Shown: in pieces, positions 34,367 to 45,132 of the stretch | Numbering within the stretch: the first letter of the stretch is position 1 | Layout of the letters: every line of letters starts with the position of its first letter | Assembly: GCA_029204225.1 (NCBI GenBank) | Contig: CM055102.1 | Span: forward strand, 16,626,678 to 16,690,677 | From: Diphasiastrum complanatum | Taxonomy: Eukaryota > Streptophyta > Lycopodiopsida > Lycopodiales > Lycopodiaceae | DNA length: 64,000 bases | Direction: 5' to 3' | Translations under genes and position numbers: made by a program | The notes under the pieces: model-generated | Database searches by the model: none | The model's input: the letters and a program-made list of their open reading frames with translations, nothing else | Told to the model about the DNA's origin: nothing

Positions 34367-35048
34367 TGTTAAAAATTCACAATTCTAGCTTGACTAGTTT
34401 TGGTCATATGACTTGTAAATAGTTAGATGGTCATGATGTGGCTTGTCACACATGCCAAATAGCATAGGATTCCATTCATAAGGATGTTCTCAAGTAGACC
34501 TACGTGTTAGAACCTTTGGAATGAGTCCAAATTATGCTTAGATACAAGGGAGAAAAAATAGGAGCTATTTTTGGTAATTTTTGCATTGTTGAGGGATCTC
34601 CAAGATTCCAACCCTAACTTGGTAGTGATGAAAGATCCACCAAAATTAGCATTAGGGATAGGTTTAGGGCTACTCATACCTGCCCAAAATCGTGATGGAT
34701 CATGTATATATAGGTGATGATATCTCACCAAAATAAATCAAGCAATTTCATGTTTTTTTTCTCATGATGGTGCAATTGCTCTCTATGTTCATATTTTTCT
34801 GAGTAGTTGTGATTACTAATGATTATAGGATTGAATGTAGGTCTAGTGTTCAGTACTGAGACTGTGGGAGGCCGTACTTTCACACGTGTGAAGCCTTCTT
34901 CAAGGATTTGGGCCATTTAGTGAGGTTCAAGCATAGATTTTTGATGGATTTTGATGGTTCAACTTGTGCTAATTTTATGAAATCATAATCTATTGTTTCC
35001 CTCATCATTTCAAGTGTTTTAGGATCCTTATTTGCTGTAATTTTTACA
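34367..35048 (+). repeat. Copia-2 3' LTR
   Basis: A direct repeat of 28917-29592, ending TTTTTACA, followed by the AAACT duplication. Confidence 0.95.
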
Positions 35049-35095
35049 AAACTTCTCTAAATATATTTCATCACTCTCTTTAATACTGTCCAATG
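35049..35095 (-). pseudogene. Old copia RNase H fragment (part 2)
   Basis: With Copia-2 removed and one AAACT kept, this stretch joins 28384-28916 and supplies the KYI...LDHILCYD block that normally precedes the RNase H DSDWA motif. The join confirms that Copia-2 landed inside the older copia. Confidence 0.6.
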
Positions 35096-35098
35096 AGA

Positions 35099-35130
35099 GT
35101 GTTCACAGATTCTACTGAATCTGTGAACAC
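35099..35130. repeat. Perfect hairpin, 14-bp stem, 4-base loop
   Basis: GTGTTCACAGATTC (35099-35112) is exactly reverse-complemented by GAATCTGTGAACAC (35117-35130), with TACT between. There is no T-run after it and no gene to regulate nearby. Origin unknown. Confidence 0.9.
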
Positions 35131-35314
35131 AGTTTCTATCGTTCGTTCTTCTTTTTGTTACTTCTGTAGGTTACGGTTCTTTATGGTTTGGTCTTCTTGT
35201 TAGAACGGTTTCCAAGCAAAAGCGTTTCTCAGATTACAATGAGTATTCTCAGCCTGTCAGTGGGGAGATATGGATACATTACTCAGCTACATGCATATAC
35301 AAGCCATGCAACCA

Positions 35315-36193
35315 GTCCTAGCTCATTAAAGATCAACGTTCTGAATCAGGAGCAAATCTACAATCTATCTACCAAAATCAGGGAACAAAATCAGCAAGAA
35401 ATAAGAAACAAGAAAACTAGTTTCCTAATAGCACTCTAGCAGCTCAAGGATCAAGAAACACCCATTTCTTGATGCTTGGAATGCCCAAGAACAATCAAGG
35501 ACATGATTGTTAGAAGGTATGCAAATCAGATCCACAATCTCAGCCTCTATAGTTTACTTGCATGCTGAAATTACAAAACTAAGAAACAAGAAAGTTAATC
35601 CACATCTACATTCCACAAACAAGAAAGTAAGCAAGAGATCTAACTACTCGACAAACACAAAAGGAAACCAGAACATGCTCATAAAATTTTCACTGAAGAA
35701 GATTGCCATGAACAAGGAGCTTTACAATCATCAAGAACTCATAGAAAACCTTCTTTATTCACTCAAGAGCACTTGACAATACAATCAAAAGCTCCCTCAC
35801 AATAGAGGGGGGCCCTTAAATAAGCAAGAAGGCTGCCCATGTGGAGCCCAAGTGGCAATGCCACTAATTTGGAAAATACAAGTGGAATTTGCCCTTTCAC
35901 TAGAGGTCACCATCAAAAGGTGGCTTCTCTAAATTATTTAAGGAGGTCTATGTTTATTTACAATGTCTAGGAAATATTACTAGCTCCTACATGGTCGTTC
36001 CTTCTCTGGGATACACCATGTAGGCTCACATAGATAATTCACTGTCATCCTAGCTAGTAATTTTTTGGCTCTCATGCTCGGCTCTCAGCTTCTTCTGCTC
36101 TCCTCCATCTGAGACCTCCTCGGTCATGGGTGAGAGATAATCTATGTCTTCAGCTTGACTCGTCATCTGGGGATTCTCTGGAATCTGCTAACA
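35315..36193 (-). repeat. Gypsy-2 3' LTR
   Basis: On the minus strand it starts TGTTAGCAGATTCC at 36193 and ends GAGCTAGGAC at about 35315. It aligns over nearly its full length with the plus-strand LTR at 61462-62345, which fixes both edges. A TTATTTAAGGG motif (complement near 35813-35823) may be the TATA box. Confidence 0.9.
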
Positions 36194-36206
36194 TTATCCA
36201 CCCCTA
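36194..36206 (-). other. Gypsy-2 polypurine tract
   Basis: On the minus strand, AGGGGTGGATAA directly precedes the LTR, matching the AAGGAGGGGGATAA tract of Gypsy-1. Confidence 0.8.
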
Positions 36207-36299
36207 ATCTGTTGCAGGATCCACTACAACACATGTGATGTCGTTCTACTCGGCACTTGAAAAAACGTGGATCTTCGTTCGCTTCCGTAAAACTAGGTG

Positions 36300-37790
36300 C
36301 TTATTATCCGCAAAAAACTGTTTCTCAAAAATGAAGGTCTCTCAATGGCCGCTACATTCCAGCCCTCTTGAGAACTTCTTGTGAGTCCTGCTCGCCTCGT
36401 CGTCTTGCCGTTTGTTTTCGCTCGTTCATCTTTCACCCCAAGGCTTCAAATACTTGGAAGCAGAGCTTACTTCCGAAGTTTAGTGGCCCCAGTTACTCTC
36501 GTATCTTTTCAATGAAACCCATCTCCTGCCAGTCTTCCACCATGGTGACGTATCGTAATGACATGAAGGCCGCTCTGCAGTATAGTCGGGCCATCATCTC
36601 ATGGTCTTCCTCTGACTGGAGGGCTACGTTGGGATTGATCTTGATTGGATCCAAACCACGATCCCAGAAACATTCTTGCTACATTAGAAAGGCCATAGAT
36701 CGGCAGTATTCGACACTTTCTTGCACGCATAGATCGTCACTTGTCTTGTATTTGTGTCGAAATCAAGTAACTCTAGCCTCAGGTCATCCAGGGAGATTCT
36801 CTTTGAAATTTCCGAAATCACTGGCCAGTTCACCAGCTCGACCCGTGGCTTTTCTGCCCGTCATGAATTTCTGCGTTTGAGCGGCATGTAGAATGGATCT
36901 ATTTGCTTCCATGCCGGTGCCTTCAGGTACTCTTGGAGCCGCATGCGATCCTTTCGAATCTTATTTTGCCATTCAGGTTGCGGTTGTAATGCCGCAATGA
37001 TCTCGGCCCTGGTGGAGTGTTGGCTTTGATCTATATCCTCTTTGCCTCCCCTCATGTTGGGAGTATTTCCTTTCGAATTTCTCTGACTCTTTTGTATCGG
37101 CCATCTTGCTCCTGGGCCTGGTAGGAGAGGCTGCCCTACGTGGTTGTGGTGGCCTTGCCAGGTAATCATCCAAGGCCTTTGTGCCCGTATCTTTTTCTTT
37201 GGATTGCTCGCTTGTTGATGGCTCAGCTGCATCCGTGTCTTGCCTGGGCGAGAATCTTCTTGTTTCTGGTTGATCTGCCAGGAAGTCGTCATCCCCCCCA
37301 ATGTCGGTGTTAACTTCTGGGAGGTCAGGGATGAAGTGATCTGGAGAGAGAGGTGCAGAGATGATAGGTTTAAGAGGAGGTGGGTTTAACAAATTATACG
37401 CCGCACCGGAGAGGCGGAGTTGTTGAAGGAACTCGTCCTATCGGGCTTTGTATTTGTCAGCTATACCTTTTGATGGGCCCATTATTTTGCTAGGAGGTGG
37501 TGGAGAGAGGGAAGATGAAAAAATAGGGTAAGTGGGAGGGGGAGGAGAAGAAGCTCTAAAAGCAGCTTCGGCTCTCTGGCTACCCAATCTCGAGCTACCA
37601 TCTGATGGTCGGATTTGCCCACCTTGATTTCCTGTTCCGTCATCTCCATCATCGTCCCGTGGTTTCTGTGAATGAGCGCATGCTTGGGCCTTGAATGTCG
37701 TGTCCCACAACTGGTTTACCTTGTCCAAGACTTGCTGCAGGGCCTTCGTTGTATCTTCTAGCTGTTTTTGGGACTCCAAGATGATCTAAG
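36300..37790 (-). pseudogene. Gypsy-2 third ORF remnant
   Basis: A minus-strand frame from about 37779 begins with a coiled-coil-like segment (ALQQVLDKVNQLWDTTF). A Pro/Ser-rich stretch follows, interrupted by one TAG at 37438, then an acidic Pro-rich linker in the same frame to about 36973. After a frameshift come YLKAPAWKQIDPFYMPLKRR and then CFWDRGLDPIKINPN and MMARLYCRAAFMSL. These align in order with YLEAPSYMRTNPYYYPVARR, GFWDQGLPPIALDIN and VARLYYRAALTSV of Gypsy-1. It is the second independent copy of the unknown C-terminal domain, broken by shifts and stops. Confidence 0.78.
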
Positions 37791-39108
37791 AGGAGGCGTC
37801 GGTCGAGATGGAAGGGAATGGCTCCTGTGAGAAGGTAGTTGAAACTGTCAATGGAGAGGTGATTGGAAAATGTGTGGAGCGAGGTATGTTGTGGAAGGAA
37901 AGGATTGAGAAGGAATGACGTTGATGGAAGGTAAAGTTTGTGAAAGCAAAAAATATGGAAGTGTTTGTGCAAGGACAGAGATGTGGGGAAAGTAGATATC
38001 CGTGGAAACGGATGTATGGAGGTGGTGATGATCGAGAATGAAAAACAAGTGTTTATGGTGATGATGTAATATTCAATAGTGTAACGGGAGTGTGATGAAT
38101 GCTCGTGTGACACTACCCCTCAGCATGTAAAAAAGTTTCAAATGTTGTGTCTTCTACTGGCGATGTTAGGTTTGGATATGTTTGGTGATGACGCTCTCAA
38201 TGGTAAATGGTGGATAGTCGGTGGAGGTGGTGTGGAAACGATGATAAATGCAAGGAACAACAGAGCGCCAGGATCGTGCACAAGAACAAGAAAATCACCA
38301 GCAGATCGTCTTTAGAAAACTCTAGAATTCGCACTTTGCTGAGGTGCGAATGGCACTTGGGTGATGGCATTTATGGACGTCGTCGTCTAGTTTCGGACGA
38401 GATGGGACGTGCCGGTTTGTTGAATTTTGAATTTGAATCGTCGGTTGATATTTGAGTGAGTCGCGTCGGTTGAGTTCTGATAGACGGCTCCGATCGAGAT
38501 GTGATAGAGTGCTTCGGTCGAGATCTGATAGAAATCCATCGGTTGAGATCTGACAGAAACCCATTGACTGAGATTTGATAGAAACCCGTCGGTTGAGATC
38601 TGACAGAAACCCGTCGGTTGAGATCTGACAGAAATCCGTCAGTTGAGATCTGACAGAAATCCATCGGTTGAGATCTTATAGAAATCCGTCGATTGAGATC
38701 TGACAAAAATCCAGTATGGAGGAATGGAGCTGTGTGATGCAAGTGAAGAACTTCGGGGGGAGAAATTTGACTGTGGCTCAGAGTAGAAGTTCTTATGGAA
38801 AAGGTGTATCTCAATGAATGATCATATGCTTAATTGGGAATATTTAGATACCAGACATACAGAAATGAGATGGGCCAAAATTGTCAGAATCTTTTTCATA
38901 TGGTACTGTAACCTATCATTTGTTGACCTAGAGCATTCATGACAAATGGGTATTTATAGAAAAAAAAATGCATAGAAAGTATATAAGTACAGGTATGAAT
39001 TATAAACAAGAAACGAGGTCATGCAAAACGAGAATAACAAGCAAGGAAATAAGAAAATAAAATAAAAAGAATAAAAAGTCTAAAATATATACGAGGGAAA
39101 AGGTGTTA
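37791..39108 (-). other. Gypsy-2 spacer between integrase and third ORF
   Basis: About 1.3 kb without a clear gene, holding the 25-bp tandem array at 38467-38714. Part of it (37791-38113) may be the decayed start of the third ORF. Confidence 0.55.
38467..38714. repeat. 25-bp tandem repeat array, about 10 units
   Basis: Ten units of 24-25 bp with consensus CGGTTGAGATCTGACAGAAA plus about five more bases. Units in the middle are nearly identical and edge units diverge, as expected for unequal-exchange arrays. Because 25 is not a multiple of 3, the minus-strand open frame across it repeats only every three units and is not a real protein. Related motifs recur at 63353-63495. Confidence 0.93.
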
Positions 39109-40290
39109 AATTGGGTCAACAAAAAACAACTCTTCGTAATACCGCCGTAGATGGCCGCCATTGACGACAGTGTCTAGGAGTATTTCGTCAAGTGTTTGCA
39201 GCTGGACTGCACCATTAGGAAAGATCTTATTAATAATATATGACCTCTCACTTCATAATTTCAATTTTCCTGGGTGTTTCTTTGATGTATAAAGAAACAC
39301 CTGGTCACCTAAGTGTAGATCTTTATTGCGTAAGTGACGATCATGCCAGGCCTTTTGGCGTCGTTTGCTAACCAGTTGTGCATGGTAAGATATGAGTCTT
39401 GTCTCGCATAACTGGGCTAACGTAAATAGCTTGGTCTTGACTTGTTGCTCAATTGTAGCTTTTTCACAGAGATCTGTAGAAAAAGCTTCCATGACTCTTA
39501 GCGAAGGGACTAAGAATTCTACAGGCATTACCACCTCTTGACCATATACTAAGTGGAAAGGGGTAACCCACCCAGTGGCTTTTTTCGAGGTGGTGAAATA
39601 AGCCCATATAGCTGAAAAAAGTTTTGTTTTCCAATCAGAGCGACTTGTTTCAACTATCTTTGTCAAAATTTTACATATCGTCTTGTTAGTTGATTCGACC
39701 TGGCCATTGCATCGTACAATGTACTCTTTCAGTGAATGACAAGGTAATGGTGTAGTAAATTATCAATGACAACATTTAAAAAATGCGTGCCACGATCACT
39801 AACTAGCTCTATAGGACAGCCAAAATGTGTAATAATATTTTCGTAAAGAAAACGCGCGACAATTTTTGCATGGCGTCCTTTGTTGCTCGAGCCTCAACCC
39901 ACTTAGTGGCATAATCTGTGGCTATGAGTATGTAACGGGCTTGGGTATGTTTTGCTACTGGATTGATTGGTCCAACAAAGTCAATTCTCCACTTATGGAA
40001 GGCTTCGTCTTTTATAATAAGAGTTCAAGGTGTGAAGTCTGCTTTTGTATTTTTCTTGGCGCGCTGACATACATCACATGTTTTAGCAAATGTGTCCTTA
40101 AATAAGGATGGCCACCACAATCCTGCTCGAAGGATAATCTTAGTTGTGGCTTCAGCAGAGAAGTGGCCACTGCCAATGCCCTCATGAGCCTAAGATATGA
40201 TAGGTCGTATCTCAGATTCATAAGCGCATCGTTGGATAATACCGTCAACGCCCCGTTTATAAAGTTGTACGGCTATGAGTTGAAAGGGCG
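39109..40290 (-). pseudogene. Gypsy-2 integrase
   Basis: The minus strand shows VQLYKRGVDGIIQRC and a HEGIGSGHFS block. These are followed by the zinc-finger end CDVCQRAK, then WRIDFVGPINP with ATDYATKW (first Asp), a SDRGTHF-like second Asp block near 39795, and CNGQ/MARSNQLT where the Glu block lies. It continues with PFHLVYGQEVVMPVEFLVPS, KRRQKAWHDRHLRNKDLHLG and ends DTVVNGGHLRRYYEE near 39130. Several frameshifts are present. The order and wording match Gypsy-1 closely. Confidence 0.85.
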
Positions 40291-40590
40291 CTGCTTTAAA
40301 CAAAAATTTGCAGCGAATGAATATTTTCTCCAGTGCATCAAGGTGCGTAGCCCCTGAGGAATGTACACCCAGATCGTCGAGATAAATCTCCACAATACGA
40401 TGTAACAGGTCTTGGAAAGCCAGTTGCATGACCCTATGAAACGTTGAAGGGGCATTGCATAAGCCAAAAGGCATGACATTATAAGCATAAACCCCGTTCT
40501 CTGTGGCAAAGGCTGTTTTATGTTTATCTTTAGGGGCTAATTGAACAAGGAAATAACCGGTGAATAATACATTGATCATATCAGACACAA
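40291..40590 (-). pseudogene. Gypsy-2 reverse transcriptase fragment
   Basis: The frame ending at 40190 opens near 40588 and reads KHKTAFATENGVYAYNVMPF, GLCNAPSTFHRVM and YLDD (about 40373-40384). It then passes without a break into the pre-integrase sequence, so the rest of RT and all of RNase H have been deleted. The N-terminal half of RT is also missing. Confidence 0.87.
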
Positions 40591-40839
40591 GGAGTCTGTA
40601 GTAAGAAAGAGATAAAAGTTCTTCATGTGTTCACCTTGGAAGAAGGTCGAGAGTATGAGGACGATGATTTTCTCTGTTATATAGATCCGGATCGTTTCAA
40701 AGTCATGCCAAATTCTCGATGTACCAGATCCACGAAAGCCACTAGTACCCGAAAATCTCATCAAAACAGTAGAACCCCTCAAGGCAATGCTATAGTAGGA
40801 TGAATGGATATGGTAACCGACAGATCTACGACTAGCGTT

Positions 40840-41765
40840 CCAATAACTGTTAACGATCTCTTGTGAGAATGCATAGATTGGGACCTAGTTGAGGACGAAG
40901 ATCTTTATAAGCTAGAAGTCTTGTTATGGGACAATAGCATAAAGATGGTAAAAGATCCTACCCCTAATCCACGATCAGAGTCGCCAACTAATGCCAAGGG
41001 AAAAGAGCTAGTTACTTCGGATCCTCCATTTGGAGGCTCTCCGAAAGAAAAAGCTTTCATCACCTTCGCCGATCTAGGTATGAAGCCATCCGAGAACGTT
41101 AGAAAATTCGACCGAGCTTTGAAAAGGATGGGAATCGACAATTAGCCAACCACCGAAGGTTTGTCTTGAACTTTGCTAAGTTGGCCCGTTTAATCTATCA
41201 AATGACCCATCCAACTAGAATGGACAACTGAAGCCACTGAGGTTTCCACAAACTCAAGAAGACCTAAGTAACCGCACCCATCCTTCGACACCCTATCTGG
41301 AACATAGAATTCAATGTCCATACATACGTCTCTAAGTATGCCATAGGAAGTGTTTTGATATTCTCTGGGGAGTACAAGAAGGATGACCCGATCTACTTCA
41401 CCAGTAGGCATTTGATTCCTACGGAGATGAACTATACCACCATCGAACGAGAAGCTCTAGCCATGGTGTATAACATGAAGAAATTCCGCCATTACCTGCT
41501 AGCCAATCATTTCGTCTTCTTCGTAGATCACCAAGCCCTACTATATCTAGTAAATAGACCATGCACAACCGGACGAATCACCCGATGGCTGCTGCTTCTC
41601 CAAGAGTTCGACTTTAAAATAGTTGTTCGCAAAGGGAAACAACAGAATTTGGTCGATCATCTCTCACAGATCCGAAATGTTCCTGAGAGTAGAGGGTCGA
41701 TGACGAACTTCCTGATGCCATATTATTTCATGTCAATGTCGTCCCCGAGTGGGCTGCCGATATAG
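40840..41765 (+). pseudogene. Gypsy-3 pol linker and RNase H
   Basis: A linker-like acidic frame (about 40890-41145) is followed, after a large deletion, by RNase H: VTAPILRHPIWNIEFNVHTY-like sequence near 41260-41320, then YTTIEREALAMVYNMKKFRH, VDHQALLYLVNRPCTTGRIT and KGKQQNLVDHLSQI to about 41680. RT is missing. Its wording is close to the RNase H of Gypsy-1. Confidence 0.8.
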
Positions 41766-41779
41766 TTGGATATCTTATG

Positions 41780-42471
41780 TCCTGCGTTGCAATGGAAAAG
41801 CAGAATCGTCGAACAAGGCCCTCTGCAAAATTATCACGAAGATGGTTGAAGCTTCGTGATCGGATTGGGAACACAACCTTTATGCAGCCTTATGGGCTTT
41901 CAAAACCACATTCAAAGTGAGTACTAGACAAACTCCATTTCTAATGGTGTATGGACAAGAAGCCATAATGTCTGCTGAGTTTGTTGTTCCAAGTCTGAGA
42001 GTCGCCATCACTGAATGACTTTGTATAGAGGAATCCACCAAGAGGAGATTAAACAACCTTCTTCAACTTCATGAAACTCACTTCCTAGCACTTCATGCCC
42101 TAGCTGTAGAGATGGAATATCAAGATAGCGACGGAAGGCCTGGAACGATCGGAATATCAAGACCAAGGACCTCATTAAGGGAGAATTAGCCCTGTTATAT
42201 AACGCCAAGGCACATAAAGGCAAGTTAATTTTCAAGGAGAAGGATCATACAAGGTAGTAGAGATCTGACCTATTGGCGCAGTCATCCTTGCCGACCTGTA
42301 AGGCAATTTGCTCGACACGCCCATCAATGGCAGTAGGTTGCGTCGCTACTACTTTGTCGATGTTGAGCTCAGGCATGTGCCAGAAGCGCCATCCTTGTCA
42401 TCTTCTTCTACTCACAATGAACCATCAACACCCATAGTAGTTGATCCTAATTCAGATAGATCTGTTAGTTA
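41780..42471 (+). pseudogene. Gypsy-3 integrase C-terminal part
   Basis: The reading starts at RCNGKAESSNKAL (the integrase Glu block), then SDWEHNLYAALWAFKTTFK, FLMVYGQEAIMSAEFVVPSL and the C-terminal NGSRLRRYYFVDVELRHVPE, ending with a TAA near 42471. Two or three stops and shifts are present. The zinc-binding and D-D part is deleted. Confidence 0.78.
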
Positions 42472-42920
42472 AGTCAGAGTGAAGATAGCATTTAGATCAA
42501 ATCTAGACAAATAGTTAGTCGAGTAGATTTTAGACTAGTTCGACCCTTAGGGTAGATGTAGATCTAGTTAACCTTAGAAGTCCTAGATCTGATCCCAGAC
42601 CCAGTAACTAGGATTCATCTAGGAATGCCAACTAGATCTAGGTATCCCAATCTGTAGAATAGGTTTTAGACCAATTAATCTTAGAGTAACTAATCAAGGC
42701 CCATAGAATAGGGTACTTGTTGACCGCGACCCTTAGATTAAGTTAGGCCAGATTAGATTTTTTTAAGTAGTTGATCCTAGTTTAGATAGATCTGTTAGTT
42801 AAGTCAGCCTAGGAAGGTAGCATTTAGATCAAATCTAGACAAATAGTTAATCGAGTATATTTTAGACTAGTTCAACTCTTAGGGTAGATGTAGATCTAGT
42901 TAATCATAGAAGTCCCATAT
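42437..42920. repeat. Duplicated ~145-bp segment, offset 330 bp
   Basis: GTTGATCCTA...GATAGATCTGTTAGTTAAGTC followed by AGCATTTAGATCAAATCTAG occurs at about 42437-42585 and again at about 42767-42915. The surrounding spacer (42472-43240) is rich in TAGATCTAG/CTAGTT-type words. It lies between integrase and the third ORF of Gypsy-3. Confidence 0.85.
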
Positions 42921-43240
42921 CCGATCCTTAGATTAGAATAGTAGTTGACCATGATCCGCAGATTTAGGTGGTTAGATAGGCTAGCTAGTAGTGTAGACTA
43001 GTTTAGATCAGTCTAGAATAGACGAGTTACATAAGTTAGTTTTTTTAGGTTAGATTTACTTGTAGATTGACCCAGTTAAATTAGGAAGCTGCCCCTTAGC
43101 GTAGATAAGCAATAGTTTCAAGATAGATCGGAACCAAGTTAGGCAAGTTAGAAAAGTGTCAACAGGACCCTATAAGTAGAAAATCTCATTCTGTATAAAG
43201 TGCCTTTGCCTGTGTAAAAATTTGATGTACTGATGGATTT

Positions 43241-44175
43241 TTGATTACGCATACCGTGAATCCGAATCTCCGTATTGCGATGGAATTATTGTCCGCCACC
43301 ATCCTTGTGAGCTCCCACCGCCCCCTATGCGTGTCCAAGCAAGTTGTAGTCATGATGACCATGATGGAGGGACCGACGACTGTTTATGATTGGGCCTCGC
43401 TTCTCGCTAAGGAGTTGCAGGCTGCTTTCAAGTGCCCGACTCAGATCACCTGCGGTGGTCTGATTACTATCATAGCCTACACTCATATGGAAAACATAGG
43501 TGTCCGAACGCCTATGCCATCCTCCCCATCAGCCAACTCCATCCTCCCCATCAGTCAGCTCCACTCCCAAGGACGCACTTACGACATTGTTGGTAGGCTA
43601 GCAGTTGCTCTCATTTGCCTCATCTCCTACGTATCCACCCCCATGCACACCAGTCCCACACATTCCTCCCCAATCCTTCAAATCGTATCTCCACCTCACA
43701 ACCTCGTTCGCCCAGCCACTACTTCCCCCATTTCCTCCATTGTTACAACTTCTATTTTCTCCCCCATTATTACCACTCTTGCCATCGCCACATCACCCCT
43801 CAGTCTATGTTCACTAACCTCTTCTCTCGTTCGTCCCACAGTTGTTTCCACCATCGCCGCTCTCACCACCTCCATCATCACCCTTTTCTCTACCACCGCC
43901 TCTGTCACCACACCTCTTCCACCACCCATTGTAACTCTGCCACCTTTGTGGCCTGGCCAGCTGGAATACTCAGGCTCTAGGTTGCTAGGCTGTCTTAACG
44001 GGCCTCCAACAACAACTCCACCAGATGCTCTCTTGACGATGAGCTATTGAGCAGTCTCGCGGCCAATTGGCGGCGAGGCAAACTTTGTAGCCTTTCACTG
44101 ATCAGGTCGCGTAGTTGAAAATTGAGAGGAAAAAAGAGAGGACAGAGAGTCCACCACTTGACAGGCCAGCTGGAG
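43241..44175 (+). pseudogene. Gypsy-3 third ORF, left part (Pro/Thr-rich)
   Basis: An open frame (to 44050) with WASLLAKELQAAFKCPTQIT in its first 65 residues, then about 150 residues rich in Ser, Thr and Pro. It stands where Gypsy-1 has its third ORF, after integrase and a spacer, and has a similar Pro/Ser-rich composition, but I see no direct sequence match to Gypsy-1. Sequence up to the LTR edge at 44176 is open only in pieces. That it is the third ORF is inference from position and composition. Confidence 0.45.
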
Positions 44176-44373
44176 TGTTGTGTCGTCGATGTAGCATAGG
44201 GGTCTGTCATTGGGAGCGACAACCTCGCCTTCACCTGCATAACATGAAGAGAGAGAGTAGAGAGAAGAGAGAAGAGAGAGGAGAAAGAGAGTGGAGAGAG
44301 GGAGAGAGAGAACACCTAGGTTGAGAAAGGATTTGGGGGCTTGAGTGCCTACCCAAAGCTATTTTATCCCAAT

Positions 44374-44462
<89 letters not shown>

Positions 44463-44946
44463 AACCAAGAGAGTTTTATTAGAATGAGAATGGAAGATAA
44501 TACAATACAAAAGAAATGGCTCTCTCTTATAGATTTTAGAGGTGAGCCCCCTTCACTCTCATTGGCCACTTCATTGGGGCAAGGATTCGAATCCAAGTCT
44601 TTAAAATAAATACAACTTAAATCTATTGGTGCTAAGAAAGCACAAGGGCACTCACATGATTCATGTGAGTTTTAAGTTGGGCCCTTTTAATTTTTTTTCT
44701 TTGCAACTTGACTTAGGGTCTCTAATGTCATTTTAGAGTTTGAAGCCCCTAGTCTCTTATTCCTAGGAATTACAAATTACTACTTGTGCTCATTGGGTTG
44801 GGCTTACATGCGCAGGATGCTAGTGTCCTCGCACTTATTACCCTACTTACAATGTACTATGGCGGGGCCCAATAGAAGGCTTGGCCAACAATATTTTAAG
44901 TGGTGGGACCCACTTGTTTACTATTGTGCAGGAAATACCCACAACA
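44176..44946 (-). repeat. Gypsy-4 3' LTR
   Basis: Begins TGTTGTGTCGTCGATG and ends ATACCCACAACA in plus-strand reading. It contains a GA microsatellite at 44376-44456. The rest aligns closely with 49294-50109. Confidence 0.88.
44376..44456. repeat. (GA)n microsatellite in Gypsy-4 3' LTR
   Basis: About 40 GA units at the place where the other LTR has two such tracts. Confidence 0.95.
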
Positions 44947-45132
44947 GGTCCACGACCCAAAGTAGTGTCGGTTCCTCGACACTAGGTTGTGACTGTCATG
45001 AAGGGGCGCTGTTGTCGGTTCTTTTATTGTTGGGACATGGGTGCTTCAAGAAAAGCGTGGATAGAATTCGCTTCCGTAGAACTTGAGGCTTTATTAGTGG
45101 ATGATCAGCAAGAACTAGGACTTGCCAGATTT

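Larger units (their letters stand above)
28917..35048 (+). mobile_element. Copia-2, near-complete Ty1/copia element
   Basis: A 6.1-kb element flanked by the perfect 5-bp duplication AAACT (28912-28916 and 35049-35053). The LTRs (676 and 682 bp) both run TGTTAAAA...TTTTTACA. A tRNA-Met primer-binding site, gag, full pol and a polypurine tract are in place, with only a few frame breaks. It is inserted into an older minus-strand copia fragment. The few LTR differences suggest it is among the younger insertions here. Confidence 0.96.
35315..40590 (-). mobile_element. Gypsy-2, 5'-truncated gypsy element
   Basis: Minus-strand element read from high to low coordinates: RT fragment, integrase, spacer with a 25-bp tandem array, third-ORF remnant, polypurine tract, 3' LTR. 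The 5' LTR, gag, protease and the first part of RT are missing from this window, where plus-strand Gypsy-3 sequence begins. Its LTR and PPT sequence (GGATAA directly before TGTTAGC) mirror those of Gypsy-1, so the two are related families. The same LTR occurs at 61462-62345. Confidence 0.88.

Noticed and set aside
35507-35776. 89-codon Lys/Asn-rich frame, also at 61869-62138 on the minus strand
   Set aside because: It lies antisense inside the Gypsy-2/Gypsy-5 LTR; its conservation reflects the LTR family, not coding.
38467-38714. CRISPR-like look of evenly spaced repeats
   Set aside because: The units abut with no unique spacers, and the genome is a plant's.
38371-38814. 147-codon minus-strand frame with SDLNRR-type repeats
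   Set aside because: It is a translation of a 25-bp tandem array. The unit is not a multiple of three, so the protein repeat is an artefact.
43696-43929. Minus-strand Met/Val/Glu-rich frame
   Set aside because: It is a shadow of the Ser/Thr/Pro-rich plus-strand frame.
44231-44596. Open frames made of Ser-Leu or Arg-Glu dipeptides (also at 46896-47204, 49105-49749)
   Set aside because: They are translations of GA/CT microsatellites, which have no stop in some frames.
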